From Kitasatospora cineracea (GTDB lineage Bacteria; Actinomycetota; Actinomycetes; Streptomycetales; Streptomycetaceae), in contig NZ_RJVJ01000001.1 of assembly GCF_003751605.1 (NCBI RefSeq), positions 3,472,001 through 3,536,000 of the forward strand: 64,000 bases of DNA. The letters are read 5' to 3'. This document shows, one piece after another, positions 1 through 7,320 of this stretch (positions within the stretch are counted from its first letter, which is position 1; the number at the start of each line of letters is the position of its first letter). The position numbers and the translations under genes are program-made. Under the pieces are notes generated by a model, which worked only from the letters and a program-made list of their open reading frames with translations, did not search any database and had not been told where the DNA came from.

Positions 1-35
1 ACCGGGGAGGTCTCGTGGGTCGTCGGAGTCGTCAT
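1..35 (-). CDS. Branched-chain amino acid ABC permease, N-terminal fragment (probable LivM)
   Basis: Only the first eleven codons are in the window. An ATG on the minus strand begins five bases after the stop of the LivH-type permease and opens a frame reading MTTPTTHETSP that runs off the left edge. In Liv transporters the second permease, LivM, normally follows LivH, so position and spacing suggest LivM. The fragment itself contains no recognisable domain, so the call rests on operon order. Confidence 0.45.
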   Translation of the reverse strand, partial: MTTPTTHETSP

Positions 36-40
36 CGTGC

Positions 41-970
41 TCACACCCGATCCGCGACGCGCTCGCCGAGCAGGCCCTGCGGCCGCACCAGCAGGACCAC
101 GATCAGCAGCACGAACGCCCACACGTTGGCCCAGGCGCCGCCGCCGAGCTGGTGCATGCCCGGGACGTCCTGGATGTACGCGGTGGCCAGCGACTCGGCG
201 ACGCCCAGCACCAGGCCGCCCAGCATCGCGCCGTAGATGTTGCCGATGCCGCCCAGCACGGCCGCGGTGAACGCCTTCAGGCCGGCCAGGAAGCCCATGG
301 TGAAGTCGACCTGGCCGTACCGCAGGCCGTGCGCGACGGCCGCGACGGCGGCGAAGGCCGCGCCGAGCGCGAACGCCACCACGATGATCCGGTCGGTGTC
401 GATGCCCATCAGCTTCGCGGTGTCCGGGTCCTGCGCGGTGGCCTGCATCGCCCGGCCGGTGCGGGTCAGCCGCACGAAGGCGGCCAGCACCAGCATGCAC
501 AGCGGTGCGGCGACCAGCAGGAACAGGTCGTTGCGCTGCAGGTGGAAGGAGCCCAGGCCGATCGGGTCGCCCTCGAACTGCGGGAAGGACAGCGCCTTCT
601 TGGCGCCCGGGTAGAACGCCCACACCACCTGCTGCAGCGCGATCGACAGGCCGATCGCGGTGATCAGCGGCGCCAGCCGGGGCGCCGTGCGCAGCGGCCG
701 GTAGGCGAACCGCTCGGCGGCGGCGGCGGTGAGCACGGAGGCGAGCACACCGCCGAGGATCATGACCGGCAGCGCCAGCCAGAGGGAGGTGCCGTGCGGC
801 AGTGCCGCGTAGGCGGTCAGCGCGCCGAAGCCGCCGATCATGAATATCTCGCCGTGGGCGAAGTTGATGAGCTGGACGATGCCGTAGACCATCGTGTAGC
901 CGATGGCGATCAGGCCGTACATCAGGCCGAGCATCAGTCCGTTGGCCAGGTTTTGCGGCAGTTCGTGCAC
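41..970 (-). CDS. Branched-chain amino acid ABC transporter permease (LivH type)
   Basis: Inner membrane subunit of an ABC importer of the hydrophobic amino acid family, 309 residues. The N-terminus carries the family signature GLMYGLIAIGYTMVYG followed by INFAHGE, and a late cytoplasmic loop GIGNIYGAMLGG resembles the ATPase-contacting loop. There are about eight hydrophobic segments. I chose the GTG at 970 because GGAGG lies seven bases upstream; a longer reading frame reaches 1036 but adds a non-homologous Pro/Arg-rich stretch and would run through a hairpin. It follows the binding-protein gene on the same strand and precedes the probable second permease, so the three genes form one operon. 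Substrate (Leu, Ile, Val or related) is inferred from the family. Confidence 0.9.
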   Translation of the reverse strand: MHELPQNLANGLMLGLMYGLIAIGYTMVYGIVQLINFAHGEIFMIGGFGALTAYAALPHGTSLWLALPVMILGGVLASVLTAAAAERFAYRPLRTAPRLAPLITAIGLSIALQQVVWAFYPGAKKALSFPQFEGDPIGLGSFHLQRNDLFLLVAAPLCMLVLAAFVRLTRTGRAMQATAQDPDTAKLMGIDTDRIIVVAFALGAAFAAVAAVAHGLRYGQVDFTMGFLAGLKAFTAAVLGGIGNIYGAMLGGLVLGVAESLATAYIQDVPGMHQLGGGAWANVWAFVLLIVVLLVRPQGLLGERVADRV

Positions 971-1002
971 CGCGGGCCTCCGTGGATAGGGGGGTACGAG
1001 GA

Positions 1003-1031
1003 GGCGGAGGGCACTTGTGGTGCCCTCCGCC
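1003..1031 (-). terminator. Hairpin between binding-protein and permease genes
   Basis: A perfect 12-bp inverted repeat, GGCGGAGGGCAC at 1003-1014 and GTGCCCTCCGCC at 1020-1031, with a 5-base loop. It lies between the binding-protein stop and the livH start and has no T run. It is more likely a partial terminator or 3' stabiliser that keeps the binding protein in excess over the permeases than a full stop. Confidence 0.6.
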
Positions 1032-1064
1032 GTCACGGCTGTCTTGCGGGGGGAGGGGTGCGGA

Positions 1065-2306
1065 TCAGCCGGTGTAGGTACCGCTCTTGACCTTCTTCCA
1101 CGCGCCGCCCTGGACGCTGTACACGGTGAGCTGCTTGTTGGTGGTGTCGCCGTACTCGTCGAAGGAGACCGGGCCGGTGACGCCGGTGAACTTCACCTTG
1201 CCGAGTTCGTCCAGCACCTTGGTGCGCAGGTCGTCCGGGACCTTGCCGCCGTTGTGCTCGACCGCGGCCTTGACCGCCTCGATGACCGACCAGGCGGCGT
1301 CGTAGGAGTAGCCGCCGTAGGCCGCGTACGGGTCCTTGTAGCCGGCCTTGGCGTAGTTGGCGACGAACTCCTTGGCGGTGTCCAGCTCCTCGACCGGGAC
1401 GCCGACCGAGGTGGCCAGGTCGCCCTCGCCGTTGCCGTTGGCGAGCTTGATGAACTCCGGGTCGTAGATGCCGTCGCCGCCGAACAGCGGGACCTTGGCC
1501 CCGCCCTTCTTGATCTGGTCGCTCAGCGGGCCGGCGTCCGGGTACTCGCCGCCGTAGTAGACCGAGTCGGCGCCGGAGGAGGCGACCTTGGTGGCGACCG
1601 CGGAGAAGTCCTTGTCGCCCGGGTTGATGTGGTCGGCGCCGACCACGGTGCCGCCGAGCCGCTTGAACTCGGCCTGGAAGATGGCGGCCAGGCCCGCGCC
1701 GTAGGTCTTCTTGTCGTCGATGACGTAGACCTTGGTCTTCTTCGCGTCGTTGTACAGGTACTGGGCGGCGAACTTGCCCTGCACCACGTCGGTGGTGGCG
1801 GTGCGGAAGTACGACTTGTACTGGCGGGCGAACTGGTTCTCGCCCCACTTCGGGCCGAGCGACAGCTCCGGGCTGGTGTTGGCCGGCGAGACCTGGGCCA
1901 GCTTGGCGTCGTCGAAGACCTTCTGCATGGTCTGCGAGACGCTGGAGTTCAGCGGGCCGACCACGCCGACGACGCCCTTGGTGTCGACCAGGGCGGTGGC
2001 GTTCTGCTTGCCGGTGGTCGGGTTGGCCTGGTCGTCCTTGGCCTCGATGGAGAAGGTCACGCCGGGGACGTAGTTCTTCTCGTTGGCCTGCTTGGTGGCG
2101 AGTTCGACCGAGTTGCGGATGCCCAGGCCGAGGGCCGACAGGCTGCCGCTGATCGGCGCGTCGACGCCGATGACGACCTTCGTCCCGCCGCTCGCCTTGT
2201 CGGATCCGGAGCCGGAGCCGGAGTTGCCGCCGCGCGAACCGCAGGCGGAGAGGGTGAGCGCTCCGGTTACCGCAACGGCCACGACGAGAAGTGAGCTCTT
2301 TCGCAC
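1065..2306 (-). CDS. Branched-chain amino acid ABC transporter substrate-binding lipoprotein
   Basis: Extracytoplasmic solute receptor of the LivK family, 413 residues. The start has a short basic n-region, a hydrophobic core and the lipobox LSAC with Cys22 as the lipidation site, followed by a Gly/Ser-rich tether. The mature part begins VVIGVDAPISGSLSALG, which matches the start of the type I periplasmic binding fold, and has the usual length. It is first in the operon, ahead of the LivH-type permease and separated from it by a strong hairpin. No ATPase gene is visible, presumably because the operon continues beyond the left edge. Ligand cannot be read from the sequence. Confidence 0.92.
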   Translation of the reverse strand: MRKSSLLVVAVAVTGALTLSACGSRGGNSGSGSGSDKASGGTKVVIGVDAPISGSLSALGLGIRNSVELATKQANEKNYVPGVTFSIEAKDDQANPTTGKQNATALVDTKGVVGVVGPLNSSVSQTMQKVFDDAKLAQVSPANTSPELSLGPKWGENQFARQYKSYFRTATTDVVQGKFAAQYLYNDAKKTKVYVIDDKKTYGAGLAAIFQAEFKRLGGTVVGADHINPGDKDFSAVATKVASSGADSVYYGGEYPDAGPLSDQIKKGGAKVPLFGGDGIYDPEFIKLANGNGEGDLATSVGVPVEELDTAKEFVANYAKAGYKDPYAAYGGYSYDAAWSVIEAVKAAVEHNGGKVPDDLRTKVLDELGKVKFTGVTGPVSFDEYGDTTNKQLTVYSVQGGAWKKVKSGTYTG

Positions 2307-2620
2307 GACGAGGGTCTCCTTCTGGATCTGGAGGACACGCGCACAGGGCTGGCGGTGCCGGTAGCGACGGCCCGGCCCGAGAACCGGACGGAGCGGTGAC
2401 TGGGCGTGACTCTAGACCGCCGCTGCCGACTCGGGCAGTGGGACGGGAGAGGCTGTGATTCTCTTGTTATGACCACGGCGGATGTTGATCTCACATCATG
2501 GTCGAAAACCCCAGGTGGAGCCCGAAATTCCGGGATCCGTCCCGAGTAGCGGATGGCCTCCTTCCTCAACTCCCTGGTCACGCCAGGGTTCACCGATTAT
2601 CGGACAGGTTTGTCCGGAGC
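2307..2620. other. Intergenic region between two minus-strand genes
   Basis: This 314-base stretch should contain the promoter of the binding-protein operon. I see no convincing coding frame. Its right end holds one of two copies of an 11-bp palindrome (see the operator-like repeat entry) and a short hairpin at 2601-2616, CGGACA-GGTT-TGTCCG, just downstream of the neighbouring stop codon, which could end transcription of that gene. Confidence 0.5.
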
Positions 2621-2652
2621 TCACGGGGTGGTCGCGGGCGTCCGATAATCGG
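2593..2652. repeat. Paired palindromes forming a 13-bp inverted repeat
   Basis: CCGATTATCGGAC at 2593-2605 is repeated in inverse orientation as GTCCGATAATCGG at 2640-2652. Each copy contains its own 11-bp palindrome, CCGAT-N-ATCGG. One copy is intergenic and the other lies inside the last codons of the 219-residue gene. AT-rich centres are rare in this DNA, so a dimeric regulator site is plausible. The regulator is unknown. Confidence 0.45.
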
Positions 2653-3280
2653 AACCGCCGCAGGCGGAATGCAGGGCGGCGGAGAGATCGCGGGCATAGG
2701 CGTCCCCCAGGATCTGACTCACGGTCTCCATTGCACGCGTATTACGCAGCGTTACATCGAGGAAAGGAAGGGTCGCGTCCGCCGGGGCTCCCGAGCAGTC
2801 CGTCACCTTCAGCCCCACCCGCAGCTCGATCGTCCCGCCGGACGGCACCGTCTGCGGCAGCCAGCCCGACACCCGCACGGTCAGGCCCGGGTAGCCCTGG
2901 CTCACCCCCAGCACGTCCACCAGGGCGGGGCCGGTGTTGCGCACCGTCAGCCGGATGGCGAAGGAGTCCTGGAACGCCGGGGCCGGGCCGCCGTACTCGA
3001 ACCTGGTCGACTGCGAGGGGAAGGGCGGCAACTGCTGCTGCGGCGGGGGCGAATTCGCCGCCCGCTCAGGATAGTTCACGGCGTGCGCGATCGTCAGTCC
3101 CAGCGCCGCGAGCAGCAAGAAACTTGCCAGCAGCCACTTCTGACGCCTGCTCAGCAGCCGCGGCGGGCGCTCCGGCGGCGGCTCCGGGCGCAGCGCGAGC
3201 GGCGTCCAGGTGCCCTCGCCCGGCTCGACCGGACCGAGGAACCCCCCTGGGCCGCTTGGCAGTTCGCGCTCTCCGGACAT
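2621..3280 (-). CDS. Single-pass membrane protein of unknown function
   Basis: A 219-residue protein I do not recognise. Residues 1-46 are Pro/Glu/Arg-rich and probably cytoplasmic. One strongly hydrophobic segment (about 48-67, LLASFLLLAALGLTIAHAV) follows a basic RRQK anchor, and the remaining 150 residues should be outside the cell. The outer part has alternating hydrophobic residues, two cysteines (in TDCSG and HSACG) that could form a disulfide, and motifs such as RVSGWLPQTVPSGG that suggest a beta-sandwich. It lies between a transporter operon and a thioesterase on the same strand and shares no obvious function with either. The frame is supported by high GC at third positions and by correct spacing to its neighbours. 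Confidence 0.75.
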   Translation of the reverse strand: MSGERELPSGPGGFLGPVEPGEGTWTPLALRPEPPPERPPRLLSRRQKWLLASFLLLAALGLTIAHAVNYPERAANSPPPQQQLPPFPSQSTRFEYGGPAPAFQDSFAIRLTVRNTGPALVDVLGVSQGYPGLTVRVSGWLPQTVPSGGTIELRVGLKVTDCSGAPADATLPFLDVTLRNTRAMETVSQILGDAYARDLSAALHSACGGSDYRTPATTP

Positions 3281-3347
3281 GGCGGCGCCCCCTCGTCCAG
3301 CCCAGGTTGCCCTTGGCGGGGCCCGGCCAAACTCCGAGGGGGCGCGT

Positions 3348-3365
3348 GCGGGACCGCGGTCCCGC
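3348..3365. terminator. Palindrome just downstream of the thioesterase stop
   Basis: GCGGGACCGCGGTCCCGC is a perfect 18-bp palindrome whose last base touches the stop codon of the minus-strand thioesterase gene. It can fold into a short G+C hairpin. No T run follows, so termination is only suggested. Confidence 0.35.
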
Positions 3366-3817
3366 TAGAGGTCGCGCAGCATGCAGGTCAGCCGGCAGGA
3401 GGTGATCCGGCGGCCGGTGTCGTCCGTCACCGCGATCTCGTACGTCGCCGCGGTGCGGCCCTTGAACACCGCCGTCGCCACGCCCGTCACCAGGCCCGAG
3501 GTGGCCGACCGGTGGTGCGTCGCGTTCAGGTCCACGCCCACCGCGTAGCGGCCCGGACCGGCGTGCAGCATCGCGCCGATCGAGCCCACCGTCTCGGCCA
3601 GCGCCGCCGACGCCCCGCCGTGCAGCAGCCCGTACGGCTGCTGGTTGCCCTCGACCGGCATCGTGCCCACCACCCGGTCCGGGGACGCCTCGACGACGGT
3701 GATGCCCAGCTTCTCGCCCAGGTGCCCGCCGGAGAAGGTGCTCGGGCTCACCCCCAGCTTGGCGAAGTGGTCCAGCACGTCCTGGGGCACTTTCAGTACG
3801 GGCGCCGAGTCGGTCAT
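3365..3817 (-). CDS. PaaI-family hotdog thioesterase
   Basis: A 150-residue single hotdog-fold protein, the usual size for PaaI/YbgC-like acyl-CoA thioesterases. Residues 62-82 contain the core pattern YGLLHGGASAALAETVGS, in which HGG starts the long hotdog helix and the Glu/Asp later in that helix is usually catalytic. The second half has the beta strands VGVDLNATHHRSA and GLVTGVATAVFKGR typical of the phenylacetic-acid-degradation subfamily. The ATG at 3817 is preceded by AGGAG at good spacing. It is divergent from polA, 150 bases away. Substrate is unknown; aromatic or medium-chain acyl-CoA is typical of the family. Confidence 0.88.
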   Translation of the reverse strand: MTDSAPVLKVPQDVLDHFAKLGVSPSTFSGGHLGEKLGITVVEASPDRVVGTMPVEGNQQPYGLLHGGASAALAETVGSIGAMLHAGPGRYAVGVDLNATHHRSATSGLVTGVATAVFKGRTAATYEIAVTDDTGRRITSCRLTCMLRDL

Positions 3818-3967
3818 GGTGCTCCTGCTTCCGGGGGGTTCGCTTCGTTGCGCGTCGATCGTACGACTGTCTACCCGCCGGTAGGGAGGCCCCGCGCCGC
3901 GCCGGGGATGTCGGCGCCGGGCCATAGGATCGGGGAGGCAGAGCAACCGGCAGGAACGGGACGTGAC

Positions 3968-6700
3968 GTGGCGACACAGGGTGCGGGCAAGAGTGCGGCC
4001 GAACGGCCCCGGCTGATGCTGCTGGACGGGCATTCGATGGCCTACCGGGCCTTCTTCGCCCTGCCGGTGGAGAACTTCTCCACCGCCACCGGACAGCACA
4101 CCAACGCGGTCTACGGCTTCGCCTCGATGCTGGCCAACACCGTCCGCGACGAGCGGCCCACCCACCTCGCGGTCGCCTTCGACCTCTCCCGGCAGACCTT
4201 CCGGTCCGCCGAGTACCCCGAGTACAAGGCCAACCGCTCGGCCACGCCGGACGAGTTCCGCAGCCAGATCCCGCTGATCGGCGAACTCCTGGACGCCATG
4301 CGGGTGCCCCGGATCACCGCCGAGAACTTCGAGGCCGACGACGTCATCGCCACCCTGGCCACCGCCGCCGCGGCCGAGGGCTTCGAGGTGCTGGTCGTCA
4401 CCGGCGACCGGGACTCCCTCCAGCTCGTCAACGAGCACGTCACCGTGCTGTACCCCACCAAGGGCGTCTCCGAGCTGACGCGCTACACCCCCGAGAAGGT
4501 CGCCGAGAAGTACGGCGTCCGCCCCGACCAGTACCCGGACCTGGCCGCCCTGCGCGGCGACCCGTCGGACAACCTGCCCGGCATCCCCGGCGTCGGCGAG
4601 AAGACCGCCGCGAAGTGGGTCAACCAGTTCGGCTCCTTCGAGGAACTGGTCAACCGGGCCGACGAGGTCAAGGGCAAGGTCGGCGAGAAGCTCCGCGAGC
4701 ACCTCGACTCCGTCAAGCGCAACCGCTTCCTCACCGAGCTCGTCCGGGACGTCGAACTCCCCCTCGGCATCGCCGAGCTGGCCCGCGCCCCGTTCGACAA
4801 GGACGAGGTCGCCCGGCTGATGGAGGCGCTCGAGTTCCGCAACCCCAACTTCCGCGACCGGGTGGCCGGCATCGACCCGGCCGGCGCCGAGTCCGCCGCC
4901 GCCGTCGAGGTCCCGGCCGGCCCCGCCGTCGACGGCGACCTGCTCACCGTCCCCGGCGCGCTCGCCGCCTGGCTGGAGGAGCACACCGGCGAGGCCGGGC
5001 GCACCGCGCTCGCCGCCGACTACAGCTGGGCGCTGGGCACCGGCAAGGTCGAGCAGGTCGCCCTCGCCACCGGCACCGCCGCCGCCTGGTTCGACCCGGC
5101 CGCGCTCGGCGAGGAGGACGACCGCGCCTTCACCGCCTGGCTCGCCGACCCCAAGCGCCCCAAGGCCCTGCACATCGCCAAGCAGGTCATGCGGGCCTTC
5201 GCCGAGCAGGGCTGGCAGTTCGCCGGCGTCACCGCCGACACCGCGCTCGCCGCCTACCTGGAGAAGCCCGGCCGCCGCGCCTTCACCCTCGACGTCCTCG
5301 CCGAGGAGTACCTCGGCCGCTCGCTCGCCCCCGCTGCCGAGACCGAGACCGGCCAGCTCAGCTTCGACTCCGACGAGCCCGACCCGACGGCCGGCGCCCA
5401 GGCCCTGATGACCCGGGCCCGCGCCGTCCACGACCTCGCCGGCCTGTTCGACACCCGGCTCGCCGAGGTCGGCGCGGTCGAGCTGTTCCACGACATGGAA
5501 CTGCCGATCGCCGAACTCCTGGCCCGGATGGAGCGCCACGGCATCGCCGCCGACCGCGAGTGGCTGCAGGGCCTGGAGTCGCAGTTCGCGGCCGAGATCC
5601 AGCGCTGCGTCGAGGAGGCGCACGCCGCCGCCGGCCGCGAGTTCAACCTCGGCTCGCCCAAGCAGCTCCAGGAGGTCCTGTTCGGCGACCTCGGCCTGCC
5701 CAGGACCAAGAAGATCAAGACCGGGTACACCACCGACGCCGACGCCCTCACCTGGCTCGCCACCCAGACCACCAACGAGCTCCCGGTCATCCTGCTCCGC
5801 CACCGCGACCAGGCCAAGCTCCGCACCACCGTCGAGGGCCTGCTCAAGACCGTCTCCCCGCAGGGCCGGATCCACACCACCTTCAACCAGATGGTCGCCG
5901 CCACCGGCCGGCTCTCCTCCCAGGACCCGAACCTGCAGAACATCCCGGTCCGCACCGAGGAGGGCCGCGCCATCCGCCGCGCCTTCGTGGTCGGCGCGGG
6001 CTACGAGACGCTGCTCACCGCCGACTACTCGCAGATCGAACTGCGCATCATGGCCCACCTCTCCGAGGACGAGGCCCTGATCGAGGCCTTCGCCAGCGGC
6101 GAGGACCTGCACACCACCGTCGCCTCCCAGGTCTTCTCGGTCGCCCCGGCGGACGTCGACGCCGAGATGCGCCGCAAGATCAAGGCCATGTCGTACGGCC
6201 TCGCCTACGGCCTGTCCGCGTACGGCCTCTCCCAGCAGCTCGGCATCAAGCCCGCCGAGGCCCAGGGCCTGATGGACACCTACTTCGAGCGCTTCGGCGG
6301 CGTCCGCGACTACCTGCACGACGTCGTCGAGGAGGCCCGCGCCGTCGGCTACACCGAGACGCTGCTCGGCCGCCGCCGCTACCTGCCCGACCTCACCAGC
6401 GACAACCGGCAGCGCCGCGAGATGGCCGAGCGGATGGCCCTCAACGCCCCGATCCAGGGCACCGCCGCCGACATCGTCAAGATCGCCATGCTCCGGGTCG
6501 ACGAGGCCCTGCGCGCCGCGGGCCTCACCACCCGGATGCTGCTCCAGGTGCACGACGAGATCGTCCTGGAGGTCGCCCCCGGCGAGCGCGAGCAGGTCGA
6601 GGCCCTGGTCCGCGAGCAGATGGCCGGCGCGTACCCGCTGCGCGCCCCGCTCGACGTCTCGGTCGGCGCCGGCCCGAACTGGGAGGCCGCGGCGCACTGA
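3968..6700 (+). CDS. polA: DNA polymerase I
   Basis: Family A DNA polymerase for Okazaki fragment maturation and repair synthesis, 910 residues. The N-terminal 5'-3' exonuclease shows DGHSMAYRAFFAL, VTGDRDSLQLV and GDPSDNLPGIPGVGEKTAA. The middle (about 320-500) is a 3'-5' exonuclease-like domain in which I cannot find the acidic catalytic pattern, as expected for actinobacterial PolA. The polymerase carries motif A TADYSQIELRIMAHLSED, motif B RRKIKAMSYGLAYG and motif C LLQVHDEIVLEV. I chose the GTG at 3968, which fits AGGAACGG upstream and gives the normal family length; the open frame extends much further upstream without homology. A TAGGAT box about 40 bases upstream is a possible -10. Confidence 0.97.
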   Translation: MATQGAGKSAAERPRLMLLDGHSMAYRAFFALPVENFSTATGQHTNAVYGFASMLANTVRDERPTHLAVAFDLSRQTFRSAEYPEYKANRSATPDEFRSQIPLIGELLDAMRVPRITAENFEADDVIATLATAAAAEGFEVLVVTGDRDSLQLVNEHVTVLYPTKGVSELTRYTPEKVAEKYGVRPDQYPDLAALRGDPSDNLPGIPGVGEKTAAKWVNQFGSFEELVNRADEVKGKVGEKLREHLDSVKRNRFLTELVRDVELPLGIAELARAPFDKDEVARLMEALEFRNPNFRDRVAGIDPAGAESAAAVEVPAGPAVDGDLLTVPGALAAWLEEHTGEAGRTALAADYSWALGTGKVEQVALATGTAAAWFDPAALGEEDDRAFTAWLADPKRPKALHIAKQVMRAFAEQGWQFAGVTADTALAAYLEKPGRRAFTLDVLAEEYLGRSLAPAAETETGQLSFDSDEPDPTAGAQALMTRARAVHDLAGLFDTRLAEVGAVELFHDMELPIAELLARMERHGIAADREWLQGLESQFAAEIQRCVEEAHAAAGREFNLGSPKQLQEVLFGDLGLPRTKKIKTGYTTDADALTWLATQTTNELPVILLRHRDQAKLRTTVEGLLKTVSPQGRIHTTFNQMVAATGRLSSQDPNLQNIPVRTEEGRAIRRAFVVGAGYETLLTADYSQIELRIMAHLSEDEALIEAFASGEDLHTTVASQVFSVAPADVDAEMRRKIKAMSYGLAYGLSAYGLSQQLGIKPAEAQGLMDTYFERFGGVRDYLHDVVEEARAVGYTETLLGRRRYLPDLTSDNRQRREMAERMALNAPIQGTAADIVKIAMLRVDEALRAAGLTTRMLLQVHDEIVLEVAPGEREQVEALVREQMAGAYPLRAPLDVSVGAGPNWEAAAH

Positions 6701-6743
6701 TATTGCGTTGCGGGCGTCCGGCCGGCCCTCCGAGACTGGCCGG

Positions 6744-7313
6744 ATGCCCACCTTCTCCGACAAGCCCACCCTGCTGGGCGAGAAGGTCCTCCTGCGGCCC
6801 GTGCGGCCGCAGGAGGACCTCCCCATGCTCCGCGTCATGATCAACGACCCGGACGTGCTCCGCTACACCTCCGACGCGTACACCCCCGTCGCCCCCGAGT
6901 GGGACGAGGCGATGGAGCGCCGCGTCGTCGACTGGTACACCACCCGCAACGAGCAGCCCGACCGCCTCGACCTGATCGTCGTCGACCGGGCCACCGGCCG
7001 CGGCGTCGGCGAAGTCGTCCTCAACGAGTGGGACGAACCCAACCGCGCCTGCAACCTCCGCATCGCCATCGGCCCCGACGGCCGCGACCGCGGCCTCGGC
7101 ACCGAAGCCGTCCGCCTCCTCACCGACCACGCCCTCCGCACCCTCGGCCTCAACCGCGTCTCGCTCTCCGTCTACGCCTTCAACGCCCGCGGCCAACGCG
7201 CCTACGAGAAGGCCGGCTTCAAGGTCGAGGGCGTCCGCCGCCAGGTGCTGCGCTACGCCGACGAGTGGATCGACGACATCGACATGGCCGCCCTCGCCGA
7301 CGACTGGACCTGA
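6744..7313 (+). CDS. GNAT-family N-acetyltransferase (RimJ/RimL type)
   Basis: A 189-residue single-domain acetyltransferase. Near the N-terminus LLRPVRPQED matches the first strand and helix of the RimJ/RimL group. The acetyl-CoA-binding motif A appears as IAIGPDGRDRGLGTEAVRLL, and the C-terminal motif B as VYAFNARGQRAYEKAGFKVEG. Acceptor could be a protein N-terminus, an amine or an antibiotic and cannot be told from sequence. The ATG at 6744 is preferred over an upstream in-frame ATG at 6708 because the domain starts directly after it. It lies 43 bases after polA and converges with hrpB. Confidence 0.87.
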   Translation: MPTFSDKPTLLGEKVLLRPVRPQEDLPMLRVMINDPDVLRYTSDAYTPVAPEWDEAMERRVVDWYTTRNEQPDRLDLIVVDRATGRGVGEVVLNEWDEPNRACNLRIAIGPDGRDRGLGTEAVRLLTDHALRTLGLNRVSLSVYAFNARGQRAYEKAGFKVEGVRRQVLRYADEWIDDIDMAALADDWT

Positions 7314-7320
7314 CGGCCCG

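Noticed and set aside
3365..6844. A 1159-codon open frame antisense to polA
   Set aside because: It arises from high GC content opposite polA. Only its last 150 codons (the thioesterase) have family motifs and a ribosome site.
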